Of a DNA stretch of 64,000 nt, positions 11,540-23,738 are shown piece after piece. This stretch comes from Prostheceraeus crozeri (Eukaryota; Platyhelminthes; Polycladida; Euryleptidae). The position numbers and the translations under genes were made by a program. The first letter of the stretch is position 1; each line of letters begins with the position of its first letter. The notes under the pieces were generated by a model. The model had not been told where the DNA came from. It saw only the letters and a program-made list of their open reading frames with translations, and made no database searches. The stretch spans positions 36,823-100,822 of the forward strand of contig CAJQUW010006357.1 in assembly GCA_907163375.1 (NCBI GenBank). The letters are read 5' to 3'.

Positions 11540-12100
11540 TCTCCCGAGGGGGGGGGTAGGGTGGGAAAAACTTGTCGACCTAACTTTTGACGAGAAAGAC
11601 GATGGTAGCACTGGCGCATCGAAATTCGACACTTTGGAAAAAAATTTTCATTTTTACCGTACACAGTCACTCTGACACTTAGGATTTTTTCAACCTTTCC
11701 TAAAATCTTGTAACCGCTCTAACTTTTGAACGGCTGATCGGATTGACTCGCGCCAAAAAATGTCATAGTTTAGTTTTTCATCCTCTTTCGAATGCAACCC
11801 AAACGAACAAAATCCGTCCACTAGAAGCCGAGATAGCAGCTAGCTCTCCCGGGGGGGTAGGGTGGGAAAAACTTGTGGACCTAACTTTTGACGAGGAAGA
11901 CGATGGTAGCACTGGCGCATCGAATTTCGACACTTTGGATTTCCTCCCTCCCCCCCCCGGGGTGGAAAACTTGTCGATCCAACTTTTGATGAGGAAGACG
12001 ATGGTAGCACTCGCGCATTGGATTTCCTCCCCCCCCCGGGTTGGAAAAACTTGTCGAGCCCATTTTTGACGAGGAAGACGATGGACACCACGTCCACCAG
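11540..12100. repeat. G-rich tandem repeats near the Polinton A tip
   Basis: A unit with a G- or C-run, then GGGTGGGAAAAACTTGTCGAC, then CGAGGAAGACGATGGTAGCA recurs about four times, at about 11561, 11861, 11961 and 12041. The units are uneven in length. They lie between the 216-bp array and the element tip. G runs of seven to nine bases could form unusual structures. Confidence 0.8.
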
Positions 12101-12179
12101 GCCGGCACCCAAGCCCACCAGGCCAGCACAACACCCCAGGACAGGGAGGAGGAGGAGGAAGAGAGGAGGGGGGGTAGGG

Positions 12180-12232
12180 TGGGAAACGGCCGCCATCTTG
12201 CGCTATCTGGTGTTTGTCACTTGCTTACTACT
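12180..12232 (-). repeat. Terminal inverted repeat tip of Polinton A
   Basis: Read inward from 12232 the tip is AGTAGTAAGCAAGTGACAAA and then a GATAGCGCAAGATGGCGGCC block. The left tip of element D (61041) reads AGTAGTAAGTAAAACTCC and then GATAGCGCAAGATGGCCGCC. This match places the boundary of A. Confidence 0.8.
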
Positions 12233-13012
12233 CATGGTGACCGTCGTTAGAGGGACTTCCTCTGGCGATTGACTTTAGTGGAAAAGTAGAAAGAGAAGTC
12301 ATCGTGAGGCAGTTGACAAAATCCAAGCATGTGTGTACAACTGACTTGACCGTAAGAAGTAGGGAGACCCCAGATGACGGCTATTCACCAGGCTGCTTAC
12401 TGTAGAACTATGCCTGTGTCTAAATTGGAATTTTGGTGTTCCTCTTCATCTTCATTCGGATGACCTGTCAGGATTCAGTTTCGAAAGCAAAAGCTTTGAC
12501 AATATCTCAAGCCACAGGACCTATGATATAACTGATAAGACAAGTTAACATTCATTGACAAGTTTATAATCTACACTTAAGCGAAAATTAAATTAGAATT
12601 TATGCCACCCAGAAGGGAGACTCTTTCGGAAATTTCCGGAATTCGAAATTTTTCCAGAACTTAATTGCGCAGCCTACTGAGATTCGTCTAAAATGCAGTA
12701 ATTAGATAGTGAGCGGTAGGAAGTATTCCGAAAATCAGGAATGTTATGTTGTGCATATTAAGTAAAGGTCTTGTTGCTGCTTGAGGAAAAATTAATTTTC
12801 AGAGTAGACGAAAAGATACCACTTCTGTTTCCTAAACCCTTAAACGATTATTTTATTTGATCAATGTTTCTAATATATTATTTAGATTAATCGAATAGCG
12901 CAAGAATAGAATAAATATTCTTTTACGCTCAACTAAAATGTCGATTAAATAAGTGTCTGCATCTGTTTGCATGTACATAGGTCTAATTACATAAATGATT
13001 ATGGATTTAATT
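12233..13012. other. Non-coding DNA right of Polinton A
   Basis: No long or conserved frame, RNA gene or clear repeat is visible. Composition is ordinary, moderately AT-rich. Confidence 0.6.
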
Positions 13013-13575
13013 AATCGAAAGTAGCCGATGTTGTTATTATTATTTTATTTCCCAAATTTTCGCCTACACAGGCCGCGTCAGGGGATAAAAGGATTTTATG
13101 TTTACAAATATCAAACGATTTTGAAAAATATTGTTAGTAAGATATCAAGGTTTCAGTAAGTAAGTAAAATCCATAGAAGTATTGATAGTATATGAAGTGC
13201 ATAGATGTAATAATTACATAGATGTCATAGATGTAAAAATTACTCATGGAGGTATAAGAAGAACGTAAACAATATAAACATTTCCTTTTTATATGAATTA
13301 TGAGATAACATTCTCTATACTTGCACCTCCATGAGTAATTTTTAATTTTTACATCTATGACATCTATGTAATTATTACATCTATGCACTTCATATACTAT
13401 CAATACTTCTATGGATTTTATTTACTTACTGAAACCTTGATATCTCACTAACAATATTTTTCAAAATCGTTTAATATTTGTAAACATAAAATCCTTTTAT
13501 CCCCTGACGCGGCCTGTGTAGACGAAAATTTGGGAAATAAAATACTAATAATAACAGCATCGGCTACTTTCGATT
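13013..13575. repeat. Fold-back (long palindromic) element, 241-251 bp arms
   Basis: The left arm (13013-13253) and right arm (13325-13575) are reverse complements at roughly 97 percent by eye, separated by a 71-base loop. The outer ends read AATCGAAAGTAGCCGATG and its complement. No coding capacity is evident. It is most likely a non-autonomous fold-back or MITE-type DNA transposon. The 12-mer GATTATGGATTT occurs at 12997-13008 and again at 13616-13627, which might mark a duplicated target, but 40 bases of non-palindromic DNA on the right make this uncertain. Confidence 0.85.
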
Positions 13576-14389
13576 CATTCTTTATAATGCTGTTTAAGCG
13601 GAAGTTTACTATTTTGATTATGGATTTCTAGACAATTTAGGTCAGGTAATGGCCATGATAGGCATAATACTTAAAGCCGCATATTCCCCAGAATTTTTCT
13701 TCATGTAAGCATCCTATCTTTGATTGATCAAGTCTCTAGCAAAGACATTTCGTTGATCTTCTAATGCCCTACATTTCCATCACGCTGGAAATCTCTTTTT
13801 TTACACACTTAATTTGAGATCAGTATGTGAGTAGAATCTTTCATATATATGATTTTTTACTAAGTTTAGAGTAATTAAACTCGGAACATGCTTTAAAATA
13901 TAATTTATGATAAGGTTATTTATTATTTCTATTACTACTCTCTAGATTCACTTTAAGATTAAGTTTATCTTATGTATGAATTTCTGAGATTGCACGTTTA
14001 TATTCACACACAAACACTCTAAAATGTTCACGATAAAACATGAAGTATTCAAACATCAAGTGAATCGTTATCATCATGCACTCGGGCATCCAGCGTGTTG
14101 ACTAATGCTGTAAATAATGCAGAATCACTAATTTGAAAGTATTATTGCAATCACGGCGGTCGGAAAGGTAGCACTGACACATATACACTGTTCCGTATTA
14201 AGGTCCGTATTAGAGTATATTTAATAATAATAATAAAAAAATATATATTATTTAAGGCAAAATGGTCCTTATTAAGGTATAAAAGGGTCCGAAATTTATT
14301 AGACATATTTTCTGAATTGCATATTCTTTGTAAATGAATTGCATAATTCTTTGTAATTCTTTGTAATTCTTTACAACTTCACTAGCGTT
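13576..14389. other. AT-rich non-coding DNA left of Polinton C
   Basis: No gene is seen. The stretch includes an AAT microsatellite near 14225, three TTCTTTGTAA units near 14330-14370 and a GGTCCGTATT-containing repeat (about 14187-14300) that has an inverted relative near 30.8-30.9 kb. Confidence 0.55.
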
Positions 14390-14395
14390 CACGGG
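14390..14395. repeat. Target-site duplication of Polinton C, left copy
   Basis: CACGGG immediately precedes the element tip, and the same six bases follow the other tip at 26850-26855. Six bases is the standard Polinton duplication length. Confidence 0.9.
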
Positions 14396-14960
14396 AGTAG
14401 TATAGGGTATGACATCCGGCGCATCGCTTCGCTCGCACCGGATGTCACACCTTGCGAGATTTCAAAAATTTACGTAGTCTATAAATTTCAAAAATTTAGG
14501 TAGACCCCAAATTTCAAAAATTTAGGTAGTGCCAAATTTTCGAAAACATCAAAATTTCAAAAAATTTACGTAGTCCAAAAATTTCACGTGGTCGAAAATT
14601 TCACGTAGTCGAAAATTTAAGTAGTCTCAAAATATCACGTAGTCTCAATATACCAGAAGATTGTATTCAAAATATTTATTAAAAAAATGGAAACCTCAAA
14701 AGTGGAAGAAACCTCAAAAATGGAAGGAACTTCGACGACGACGAGAATATATCCTTCGTTAATAAATGAACGTAGTTCTACTTTAATGGACATCGAAAAG
14801 ATGAACATTGAAAAGATGGACATTAAGAAACACAAAGATAGAGTTAGGTATATGAAAGATAAGGAATCTCAATTATTATTAACATTAGAGCATTATGATA
14901 AATTAAGAAAGAGATGGTCTAAAGTTAAGAATGTAACACAAGGTATTGGAATACTTTTAA
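14396..14960. repeat. Left terminal inverted repeat of Polinton C
   Basis: The tip has a GC-rich palindrome-prone part (GCATCGCTTCGCTCGCACCGG) and then repeated motifs of the type AAATTTCACGTAGTC. After these come the first codons of the leftmost gene. The right end carries the same in reverse (about 26260-26849), with small length differences and one larger gap. Confidence 0.85.
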
Positions 14961-15370
14961 CAATAAGTTTAGGTGCTTTAACAATTGTTATATCTTCAGG
15001 TGTTTTAGTAATTCCAGTAGTTGCTACTGCTTTAACAGGTACGGGTGTTCTTACAACATCACTTATTACAATGTTAGATAAATCTTTAATAACTAAGAAA
15101 CGAAAATCATTGAAAACTAAGCATTTACATATTAAAGAAGTCTATGACAAATTACATTACTACTTTCAAAGAGTATGTGATGATAATGTTATTACGTTAG
15201 ATGAGATTGAAAAATTTGATCAAATAGCTAATGAAGTAAATAAAATATCATTTCAATTACAGTCAGAAAAAGTTGATGACAAGAATAAACAGGATGGCAA
15301 AATTTCTAGTAATGGTAAAACTTCTATTGAGGAAACTGATAAAGTTTTTTTAGAAGAAAAAAAAACTTAA
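14687..15370 (+). CDS. Two-helix membrane protein of Polinton C, 227 aa
   Basis: The N-terminal 60 residues are repetitive (KVEETSKMEGTS, EKMNIEKMDI). Next comes a basic helix and then two long hydrophobic segments (about residues 87-110 and 112-128) that could form a membrane hairpin, followed by a charged C-terminal helix region. The first part lies in the terminal repeat, so a partial copy exists at the other end. I do not recognise the family; a membrane-active virion or accessory protein is possible. Confidence 0.5.
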   Translation: METSKVEETSKMEGTSTTTRIYPSLINERSSTLMDIEKMNIEKMDIKKHKDRVRYMKDKESQLLLTLEHYDKLRKRWSKVKNVTQGIGILLTISLGALTIVISSGVLVIPVVATALTGTGVLTTSLITMLDKSLITKKRKSLKTKHLHIKEVYDKLHYYFQRVCDDNVITLDEIEKFDQIANEVNKISFQLQSEKVDDKNKQDGKISSNGKTSIEETDKVFLEEKKT

Positions 15371-15500
15371 AACGAAACTTTCAGCAAAACTTTATTAAAC
15401 AAAACTTAAGACGCCAAAGCAATAGAAAAATAATTTGTTCAGTAAAATGTTTTTGTTGTATTCCAATGTTGCCACAAAATTCAAATATTATATTTTAAAA

Positions 15501-16341
15501 ATGGATAAAATTAAAGCTGATAATCAAAAAAGAATCCAACAATTAGATGAGTTAATAAAACAAAAAAATATTATGAAAGAAAATCATACTCAGCATAGAA
15601 TGATAAAAGCTGGTATTCAATCTGATATGTTTGAAAAAATGCAGCAAACCGAGCAAGTAAAAACTGATTTTGAAAAAACTATGGAACCATTTAAAACTCT
15701 TGAAAAAGAACTTACAAATAATGATAAACAAATTAATATAACAGATCCAGCTCACAAAACTATATTAGATGACTTTGGATTATCAGAATCAGACATTAAT
15801 AAGAAATTACCAAAATCTATGCAATTTGAACATTCTATTTCATTTATAGATGGAAAAACAATGCCTCGATTTTATCTCGGACAAAAAGAAATATTTCCAT
15901 AACCTTTTCGAGGTTTAATTTTTTCACCAGATAAATCTCCTTTTAGTTTAGATAGAAATTTTGTTGATCTTTTAAGAGGAGCAGATTTAAAAAATTATGC
16001 TGTAGATGATCTCATAAAATATAAAGCTATGTTAGATAGTGTTGGTGCAGTAAAATCTCTTAGACGTTATAAACAACTAGAAGATTTATTATCAACGGGG
16101 CTAAAGTAGGAAAAGGCTTTAAAACAGAAACAACTGTATTTTTACCAGATGATCCACAAGAACTACTAAATAGATTAAATATTTTAATATCTGCAATAAA
16201 AGAAGGACATAATTATAGTTTCAATGAAATTCATGCTATATTAAAAAGACTGTTAGAAAAGAAGATTCTAAATGAAGAGGATTATGAAAGTATAGCTGAA
16301 ATATGTTGTTGTTTTAATTTTTTTATAAAAAATATTTCATA
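15501..16341 (+). pseudogene. Coiled-coil protein remains, Polinton C
   Basis: The N-terminal part is a coiled coil (MDKIKADNQKRIQQLDELI). A conserved-looking block with HSISFIDG and FYLGQKEIFP follows, then a helical C-terminal part reading SLDRNFVDLLRG and PDDPQELLNRLNILISA. It is unknown but recalls a protein found next to capsid genes in other Polintons. Broken. Confidence 0.45.
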
Positions 16342-16373
16342 AAAAAATATTTATTTAAAATTTTAACTAAAAA

Positions 16374-17179
16374 ATGTCTTCGAGAGAATTATCATCAGCA
16401 GAACTAGAAAAAATTAATAATCATTTAGAAAATATAACAGAGATTTTGGGTTTATCAAAATTTAGTACGACGTTAAAAATTATAACAACTACTTCATCAC
16501 ACACTTGTAATTTAGAACCCATTCTACATTTGGAACAAAATAAAAATTATCAAATTGCATTGACTAGTTTCTCTACATTTAACACTATTCAAAACGTTAT
16601 CAAAGATGTGAATGATCAATTTAGATATTCTACTGATAAAGGAAAAACATGGAAAATACTAACTTTTCTTCCTGGTTCTTACGAAGTTGAATCAATATCA
16701 AATGAAATTAAGAGACATTTAGGGATACCATTTAAAGATAAGAAACAATTACATTTTGCAGTTGAACCGGCAGTTAATAAATTTTCTCTTACTTTAGACG
16801 AAAATCATCAAGTTGATTTTAATCATGATAGATCATTGTCAAAACTATTAGGATTTAATAAACAAACCTATAGTCAAGGTTATCATTTAGGTGAGAAGAT
16901 TCCAAAAATAACTGAAATAAATTCAGTTGTTGTATGTACATTGTGACATTATTGAAAAAGGATATATAAATGGTAAATTGTCAAATTTAATATTCAGTTT
17001 TCCAGCTTTTACTGTACCCATTGGTTATAGATTAAATGTACTTCCACTAACATTAATATATTTCCCTATTACAAGAAAAACTATTAACAACATTAGCATT
17101 AGAATCACTGATGAGAAAGGACAAGAAATAAATTTTTGAGGTGAAGAGATTATGATAGATCTTTTGGGTAGAGAATTTT
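16374..17179 (+). pseudogene. Penton-like minor capsid protein remains, Polinton C
   Basis: The segment has the pattern usual for the Polinton penton-like protein: L..NKNYQIALTSFSTFNTI, then GSYEVESI.NEIK, a jelly-roll-like middle with SKLLGF, and a later part with YINGKLSN and GYRLNVLPLTLIYFPI. It lies directly upstream of the packaging ATPase. Broken, few breaks. Confidence 0.6.
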
Positions 17180-17220
17180 AATTTTCTTCTTCTTAAATAA
17201 ATAAAAGTTTCTTATTAAAA

Positions 17221-18028
17221 ATGACTGAAGTGCCCCCATTAAATAAAAAAAGCTTAAATTTAATCATCATCCAAATTTATGTAATAAAGTTTTGTCAGCT
17301 ATTTGTGGAAGATCAGGATGTGGAAAAACATATTTATTATCTAAAATTTTAACGACTCCAAATTTTTTTGATTATAACAATCTTATAATTTATACAACAA
17401 CAGCAGAACAACCCGTCTATCAATTTTTAAAATATGGATTTGAAAATAATCTTAAAAAAACAGCAATTGCTTCATTATTCAAAGAATATGAAAAATCTGA
17501 AGATGAAGAAGAAATAAGTTCGTGGTGTGAAGAAGCAGCAAAAAATATTCAGTTAGTAGAATCCAATAAAAATAAACATATAAAAATACAATTAATAGAT
17601 GATAGTGGTAATACGCAAGATCCCAGTAAACTAGATAAAGCAATGAAACATTGTGTAATTTCTGATGATTGTGTTAATGATAGAAATCAGTCAGTTCAGA
17701 GAAACTATTTCACAAGAGGTATACATAATAACTGTAGTGTTTTTTATTTGACACAAAGTATGTATTCATTAGATGTAAGTGTTATTAGAAAGATTGCAAA
17801 TATATTTATACTATTTGAAATAAATGCAAGAAACTTAAGTGATTTGTTAAGAGATTTATGTGTAAGAAATAAAAAAGAATTTAAACAATCGTGTAACAAT
17901 GCTTGGTCAAAAGATTATGGCTTCATTACAACTAATATTGATAAAAAAATAGATGATAGAGTTATCGAACAATTTGTTCTTCGACTAGGCTTCGCCTCGA
18001 GGAGCTTCGCCCCGACTGAAAGTCGATA
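17221..18028 (+). pseudogene. Packaging ATPase (A32/FtsK-HerA type), Polinton C
   Basis: The Walker A motif is GRSGCGKT (about 17304-17327), Walker B is VISDDC (about 17660), and a polar sensor follows in YLTQS (about 17745). These define the genome-packaging ATPase of Polintons. The tail contains a GC-rich palindromic stretch (about 17980-18030) that stands out against the AT-rich surroundings. Mostly open; the start region is uncertain. Confidence 0.75.
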
Positions 18029-18097
18029 GAAAATATTTTCGCGGAGTGATCGAATAATTTTTTCTTATAAATTTTTTAATAATAAAAATTAAAAAAT

Positions 18098-18421
18098 ATG
18101 TTGAATGCGTACAAGATAGAACATGTACCAGTTTTAAAAGATTATCGTCATCCTACAAATCCTGTAAAGTCGAAGAAAGAAGTTAAATTTTATTATTATC
18201 GCAGATATATGCAATCTGTCAAAGATTATAAAATAAAACACGGAATAAAAAGTTATGAAAGAGCAAGGAATTTTCCACTTTGTTTAAGAAATTTTAGAGT
18301 ATTTTTAGCATAAAATAACTTATGGTGGTTAATTAATAAAGAACATTTAACAGTTAATGATTTAAAAACATTACACCAATTGAATATACCTTTATTTATT
18401 TCAGATTTTATAATAAAATCA
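18098..18421 (+). pseudogene. Unknown small Polinton C gene
   Basis: A basic, Tyr-rich segment (EVKFYYYRRYMQSVKDYK) is followed by NLWWLINKEHLTVNDLKTLHQ. It resembles no family I can name. It sits between the ATPase and POLB. Broken. Confidence 0.35.
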
Positions 18422-18464
18422 TAATTTCTTTTTGAATAAAAAATCATAGTTTTCTTTAAAAAAT

Positions 18465-18924
18465 ATGAATCGTAAGATGACTAAAGGTATGAAACCTATC
18501 ATTGATGAATTAATAAAAAAACAAATTGTAGAATTTGATGAAGAAATTGCTTCATTAAAGAAACAGAAATGGATTAAAGAAAAACAGAAACGTAGTATTA
18601 AAAAAACAGAAACGTGGAACAAAAGAAATATTAGAAACTCCTATTACTGATATCTTTCTTGATGATAGAATTAAGGATGAAGTTGGTGATGATTTATGCA
18701 ATTTATTTTATCCAAATGAAATTAAATATGAAAATGTATCTTTCATAAATGTAGTAAATGATATGCGGAAACTTTTAGCAAATGGCAAAATTATTAATTT
18801 ACTTGGAAAAGTTATTAAAGATCAGGAAAATATAATTCAAAATTTTTACGTAACCTTCTATAATAAAAAATCATTTGAAACATGGTTTTCCAATCTGGAT
18901 GAGAAATCAGATAGTCATGAATAG
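18465..18924 (+). pseudogene. Unknown coiled-coil Polinton C gene
   Basis: A Lys-rich helix (IDELIKKQIVEFDEEIASLK) is followed by a region containing TPITDIFLDD and NVVNDMRKLLANGKIINLLG. Function is unknown. It lies just upstream of POLB on the same strand. Broken. Confidence 0.35.
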
Positions 18925-18933
18925 ATTTTTACA

Positions 18934-21885
18934 GGTAATATTAAATATGAAGATTTTGGAATGAAGCTAGTACAAAGATCGCATAGAGGTGCAGGCATTA
19001 ATATGAAATATAGAATCAAAGAATATTTCGGTGAATATTGTTATATTCCTTCTGAAGATTTTTGCTTTATTAAATGTTATAATGTTTTACGAGGTTTTAA
19101 TGAAGAACAAGGAGAAATGATGAAAGAAATGTTTAATAATTTTTTATATAAAGAGAAAGCCACATCTAGAACAGGAGTAATGTCAAACTGCAAATTTTCT
19201 CAGTTCAATAAATTTTTTGGAGAAAGTGTTCAGTATTACAGTCCTTCGAATCGTCATTTAAATCCTAGAGGAATTGAAACGTTTCATAATTATGTTTATT
19301 ACAATTATTTTCACGAAGGTTCAACAATTGGACACTATTGTTTAATTAATAAATCTCATAAATTAAAAGCTATTAGAGAAATTGAAAATAATTTCAAACC
19401 AATATATAAAACAGTTACTGATGAAAATCTAACAACGCGTCCATATAAAATCATAACAAAGAAAAAAATTGACTATAGTTCAACATATATTTGGGATCTC
19501 GAAATTTTTCTTGATCCTGACTGTTCAACAGCTCATCCTATTCCTCATGCTGTAGGAGCTATTAAATTTAATATATTTATATGTTGCTTACCGAAACAAA
19601 GATTGAAAGAATTAGAAACACGTTTGTTAAGTGATATGATTAAAATTAAACGATCAAAAGATGAAGATGAAATTAAAAAACTTAAGAGACAAATTAATGA
19701 GTATAATAACTTAGCTGAATTAGAATTTAATAAACTTCAAAATTGTGTGAAAATATTTGCGAGAACTGAGGATGATGAATGTCCAATTCATCAATTTTTT
19801 AAAACTCTTGGAAAATTTAATTATTCGAAAGTAACTTTAATAGCTCATAATTTATCAGGTTTTGATTCCTATTTTCCGATAAAAGCTAATTTTAAATTAT
19901 CTAAACCGCTTCTTAAAACTTCAAGAGGAATATTAACTGCTTCATTACAAAATCCTTATACAACTGAATGTGTTAGTAGATATATTCAAAAATCTTTTAG
20001 ATTTGAAAACAATAATAATAATATGAAAAAACCTCCAGGTAAATTAGCACTTCAAACTATTGTAATCAAATGTAGTTATCAACATGTAAAAACAAGTCTT
20101 TCTAAATGGTGTGAGAATTTTAAAATTCCTACCAATGTGTGTAAATTAAATTATGAAATTGGAGACATAACACATGAAAATTATAAAGAAAATGAAAATG
20201 AATGGAGACCATATTTAGTTAACGATATTCTTTCTTTAGCTTTTTGTATCTACAAATACAATCATGTTATGCAAGATTTAGTTGGTGAAGATATAACTAC
20301 AAATTTAACATCCTCCGCTTTAACATTGAACGGTTGGATGAAAAGCGTACAAAATGACAATATAAATATTCATTCTCATATAGATTTATGGGCTAGAAAT
20401 TATATTAGAAAATCTGTTAAAGGTGGAAGAGTGTCAGCAAATATACATATCTCCATTTTGTAACATCTTGTTGCCAATATTAAAACAGTATTTACATGGA
20501 AGTAATTTAATAGATTTGATGAAACAGTATCGACATTTAAGAGATATAACTGAAATTTGTAAAAAAATTTCAAATCAACTACTTGAACAAAAAAATGAAT
20601 TTCTAATGGCTTTTGATGCAACATCTCTATATCCATCAGCTATGTATGATGAAAATTCAGAATAGCCTAAATCTGAATCAGCTAGAAAATTTCGTCAAGA
20701 AAAAGAACGAGAAATAGTATATAAATTTAATACTCAAACATTTAGACCCAAAACTGGAATATTTACAGTTGTGTTTCAATATCCGAATGACATGTTTTTT
20801 CAACCAGTTCCTATAAAAGATAAAGTTAAAAATCAAAATAATAATTCTCATGAAAAAGTAATCAGGTTTAGAAATGGTATATGTTATGATGTATTAACTT
20901 CTGTTGACATACAAGAAATTGTTAGATGTGGTGGAAAAATCTTACATATTAATGATGGTATAATTTATGAAAACAATTATCAAGTTTCACCATTTCGAAA
21001 ATATATTGAAAAACTTTTTGATTTGAGAAAAAATATAAAACAGAAGGAAATACTGTAGGTGATGAGTTAACTAAATTATTAATGAATTCATTATATGGTA
21101 AAACCGTACAAAAAGACATAACCACTAAACATCATTTATGGAATGAAAGTACACTGAAAAAAATTTCACACAAGAATTAAAAGATTATGAAAAATTAAAT
21201 GATGAACAATATTTAGCGAAAGTAGAAATGGAAGATGATGAATTTCTTAAAGCTAATATTGTAAAAGATGGAAAGACGTCATTCATGCCATCACACTTAG
21301 GTTCTTTTATTCTTTCCCCTCTAGAAGAATCATGAATAACTTTATTTTAGAAATTAATGGTTTTAAAGAAAAATACATTCATTGTACAGATACTGATTCA
21401 ATATATATTTCTAATGAGCTCTTCAATAAATTAGATGCTGCTGGATATGTTGGGGGAGAATTGTGTCAAACAAAAAATGATTATGGAAATGGTGGAATTA
21501 TTTTTGCAATGTTTATTGTACCTAAAGTAAAATACTGTATTACTGTAGATGAACAAGGAAGACTTAGTGAAAAGAAAACATTTAAAGGATATTCACAAAA
21601 TAAAGCAAAAATAGAAGATTTTCTTAAATTATATGCGGGTAAAACATTATCGTCTACAGTTAACAAACCATGGAAAAGATCTTTAGAAACTGGAATTGAT
21701 ATTCCTGATAAAAATAATGATACTAAAGAAAATTAATTTTCTGGTCAAATAAATATTCTTAAACGTCAAGCACCTGATGAAAATGAAATTATGTTACCTT
21801 ATAACGGAGAAGATCTTCAAGCTGAAATATTTCAAACAATCGTCAGTGAGAGTAATATAAGTGATGATGATGATACGTGGGAATA
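18934..21885 (+). pseudogene. Protein-primed family B DNA polymerase remains, Polinton C
   Basis: From the N end: a Polinton-type entry block (RSHRGAGINMKYRI), exonuclease motif I (WDLEIFLD, about 19490), motif II (HNLSGFDSYF, about 19845), a KGGRVSAN block before the palm, palm motif A (DATSLYPSAM, about 20620), motif B (NSLYGKTV, about 21090) and motif C (CTDTDSIYI, about 21385). The order and motifs are diagnostic. Broken in several places, so long inactive. Confidence 0.9.
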
Positions 21886-21900
21886 ATAATATTTTATCTT

Positions 21901-23039
21901 ATGACTACAAATTTTATTACATCTAAAAAATTGATATCTATGATGCCAATTTTACAACGCCATTACCAGATACCGATAATATTGCATTAGAGAATAATTT
22001 CTTTCCAAGATTATTTACACAAATGCGTTTAGATGTTGCAACTCAAAATATAGAAACAATAAGTGATTCTCCAGGTGTAGTTGATACAATGCTTAGATAA
22101 AAAGTATGAAATCGAAGGTTGGTTTCCTGATACTAATGATGGTATAATTGTTGATGATTTAACTCACGCTGGAGCAGATGCAGCAGGAATTGCGAAAGAT
22201 GTAGAAAATATTGCAAATCATTTGAATATAACAAACAATAGTGCATATAAAGAAAGACGTGAATTTAACAAGAAAAGTAAACAGACAGTAAATTGTTCAT
22301 TGTCTCCATTATTCGGATATTTAGATTATGATAAAATATCATGTCAATTAAAATTTAAATTAATAATTCATCGCACAGCAAATAATGAATTAATCTTTTA
22401 TGGTAAGACTGGAAAAAAGCATATTTAAAAATTGATAGATTTGAATGGTGGATAAAACATATTACTCCTAGTTTAGAGGTTGAATTAACTATTGCAAAAA
22501 TATTAAATACTAACAAACCAATTCCAGAAAATTTTCTAAAGCGTACTGCTTGTTCTGTAACTTTTTCTGAACAAAGATTTAACTGGCATTTTACTAGAAC
22601 TGCGAATACTCCAAGATATGTATTGCTAACTTTTCAAAGCAATAATTCTTTCAGTTTTGATAAGAACAACAATCTTTTTCATATTAATACAATTCGACGT
22701 TTACAAGTTGCTTTAAATCAAACCCGATATCCAATTGATCCATTAAGGTTCGATGATGCCAATAATCAATTTATGGAAGGATATGATTCTTATCGAAATC
22801 TTTGTATAGAATTTGGAGTTGAACCACAATTAACTCCTGGAGATTGGAGACATTTATATCCTGTTTTCTGTTTCGATTTAAGTGCTCAATCTGAAGATAT
22901 TATCAAGACTGGTTGTGATGTAACAATTAATATTGAAAAGAAAGATTCCACAACTTCATTGATGGCTTATGGTTTATTGCTAGAAGATGTAAAATATTCT
23001 ATTGAAATTCTTAATGGGAAGATGGTTAGGATTGGTTAA
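21901..23039 (+). pseudogene. Major capsid protein (double jelly-roll) remains, Polinton C
   Basis: Recognisable blocks are EGWFPDTNDGIIVD, a central LSPLFGYLDYDKISCQLKFK and a C-terminal part with TIRRLQVALNQTRYP and YPVFCFDLSAQSEDI. These follow the common Polinton major capsid pattern, which is different from the capsid type of element B. Broken. Confidence 0.75.
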
Positions 23040-23040
23040 T

Positions 23041-23159
23041 AACCTGAGGACCTTTGGTCCGATCGGCTAAAGCCTCGGAACAAGGTTCTATCGGTTAGTA
23101 ACCTGAGGACCTTTGGTCCGATCGGCTAAAGTCCAAGACTTCGTTGATACGTTAATTAA
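23041..23159. repeat. Two 59-bp GC-rich hairpin repeats after the capsid gene
   Basis: AACCTGAGGACCTTTGGTCC starts at 23041 and again at 23100, and a variant (AACCTCAGGACCTTTGCTCC) lies at 23741, right after the next gene. GGACCTTTGGTCC is a perfect short hairpin. All copies sit just past gene ends, so a 3'-end or spacer role is possible. Confidence 0.75.
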
Positions 23160-23251
23160 AATTTCTGGTAACTTAAAATTTGTTCTTAACTTAATTTTTT
23201 TCATAACTAGAATAGATTAAAGGATTCTTAGATTAAAATTTTTTATTAAAA

Positions 23252-23738
23252 ATGTCGCAAGCGAAAAGTAATAATAATAATAATAAAAATGTTGAATTAA
23301 AACTTCGTGACATTCTTGACAAAAATACACCTAAAACTATTACGATCAACAAAAGAAATATTAGATAAGTAAACCAATGATAGAGAATATTAAATTACAA
23401 GAGGAAAAGAATGGTGGAATTTTCCCATTAATTCCTCTAATAATACGAGGTATGGCAGCAGCAGGAAGTGTTGCAGGTGGGACAGCTGGTATAGTCCGAG
23501 CAGTAAATAAAAATAAATCAGAGAAGGCAGCATTAGAAGAACAAAAACGTCATAATAGAGAGTTGGAGAAAGTTGCTAGGGGAGAAGGAATAGTAGATAA
23601 TTTTATTAGTAAATTAAATTGAGTTGATGAAGGAAAACGAGTTCTCAAAAACATTCTACATAATGTTGATGATTTAGGGGAAATAAAAGAAACTAAAGAT
23701 GGTTCTGGAATATATCTAAGTCCTAGAATGATTAGGTG
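23252..23738 (+). pseudogene. Gly-rich small virion-like protein remains, Polinton C
   Basis: The core GGIFPLIPLIIRGMAAAGSV with a following GG/TAG stretch and QKRHNRELEKVARGEG is a familiar Polinton pattern for a short membrane-active minor protein. It is often compared with adenovirus core or cement peptides. It lies between the capsid and phospholipase-like genes. Broken. Confidence 0.55.

Larger units (their letters stand above)
1..12232. mobile_element. Polinton A, right part (left end outside window)
   Basis: This is a Polinton/Maverick of the same family as element B at 35.9-58.1 kb, in the opposite orientation. The order is penton-like protein, type B DNA polymerase, several small genes, a coiled-coil gene and a long repetitive terminal region. 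Where the two overlap the proteins are nearly identical, so both copies are young. The right tip is placed at 12232 because the reverse complement there reads AGTAGTAAGC, the same AGTAGTA start seen at the other three tips. The left end lies outside the window, so the target-site duplication cannot be checked. It is a fossil: most small genes look whole and there are about two to three breaks in the visible part. Confidence 0.9.

Noticed and set aside
11743-12272. Overlapping frames in the G-rich repeats
   Set aside because: Gly/Pro-rich strings on both strands come from G runs and repeat units.
13134-13403. Minus-strand frame in the fold-back element
   Set aside because: It spans the loop and both palindromic arms and is biased by AT-rich composition.
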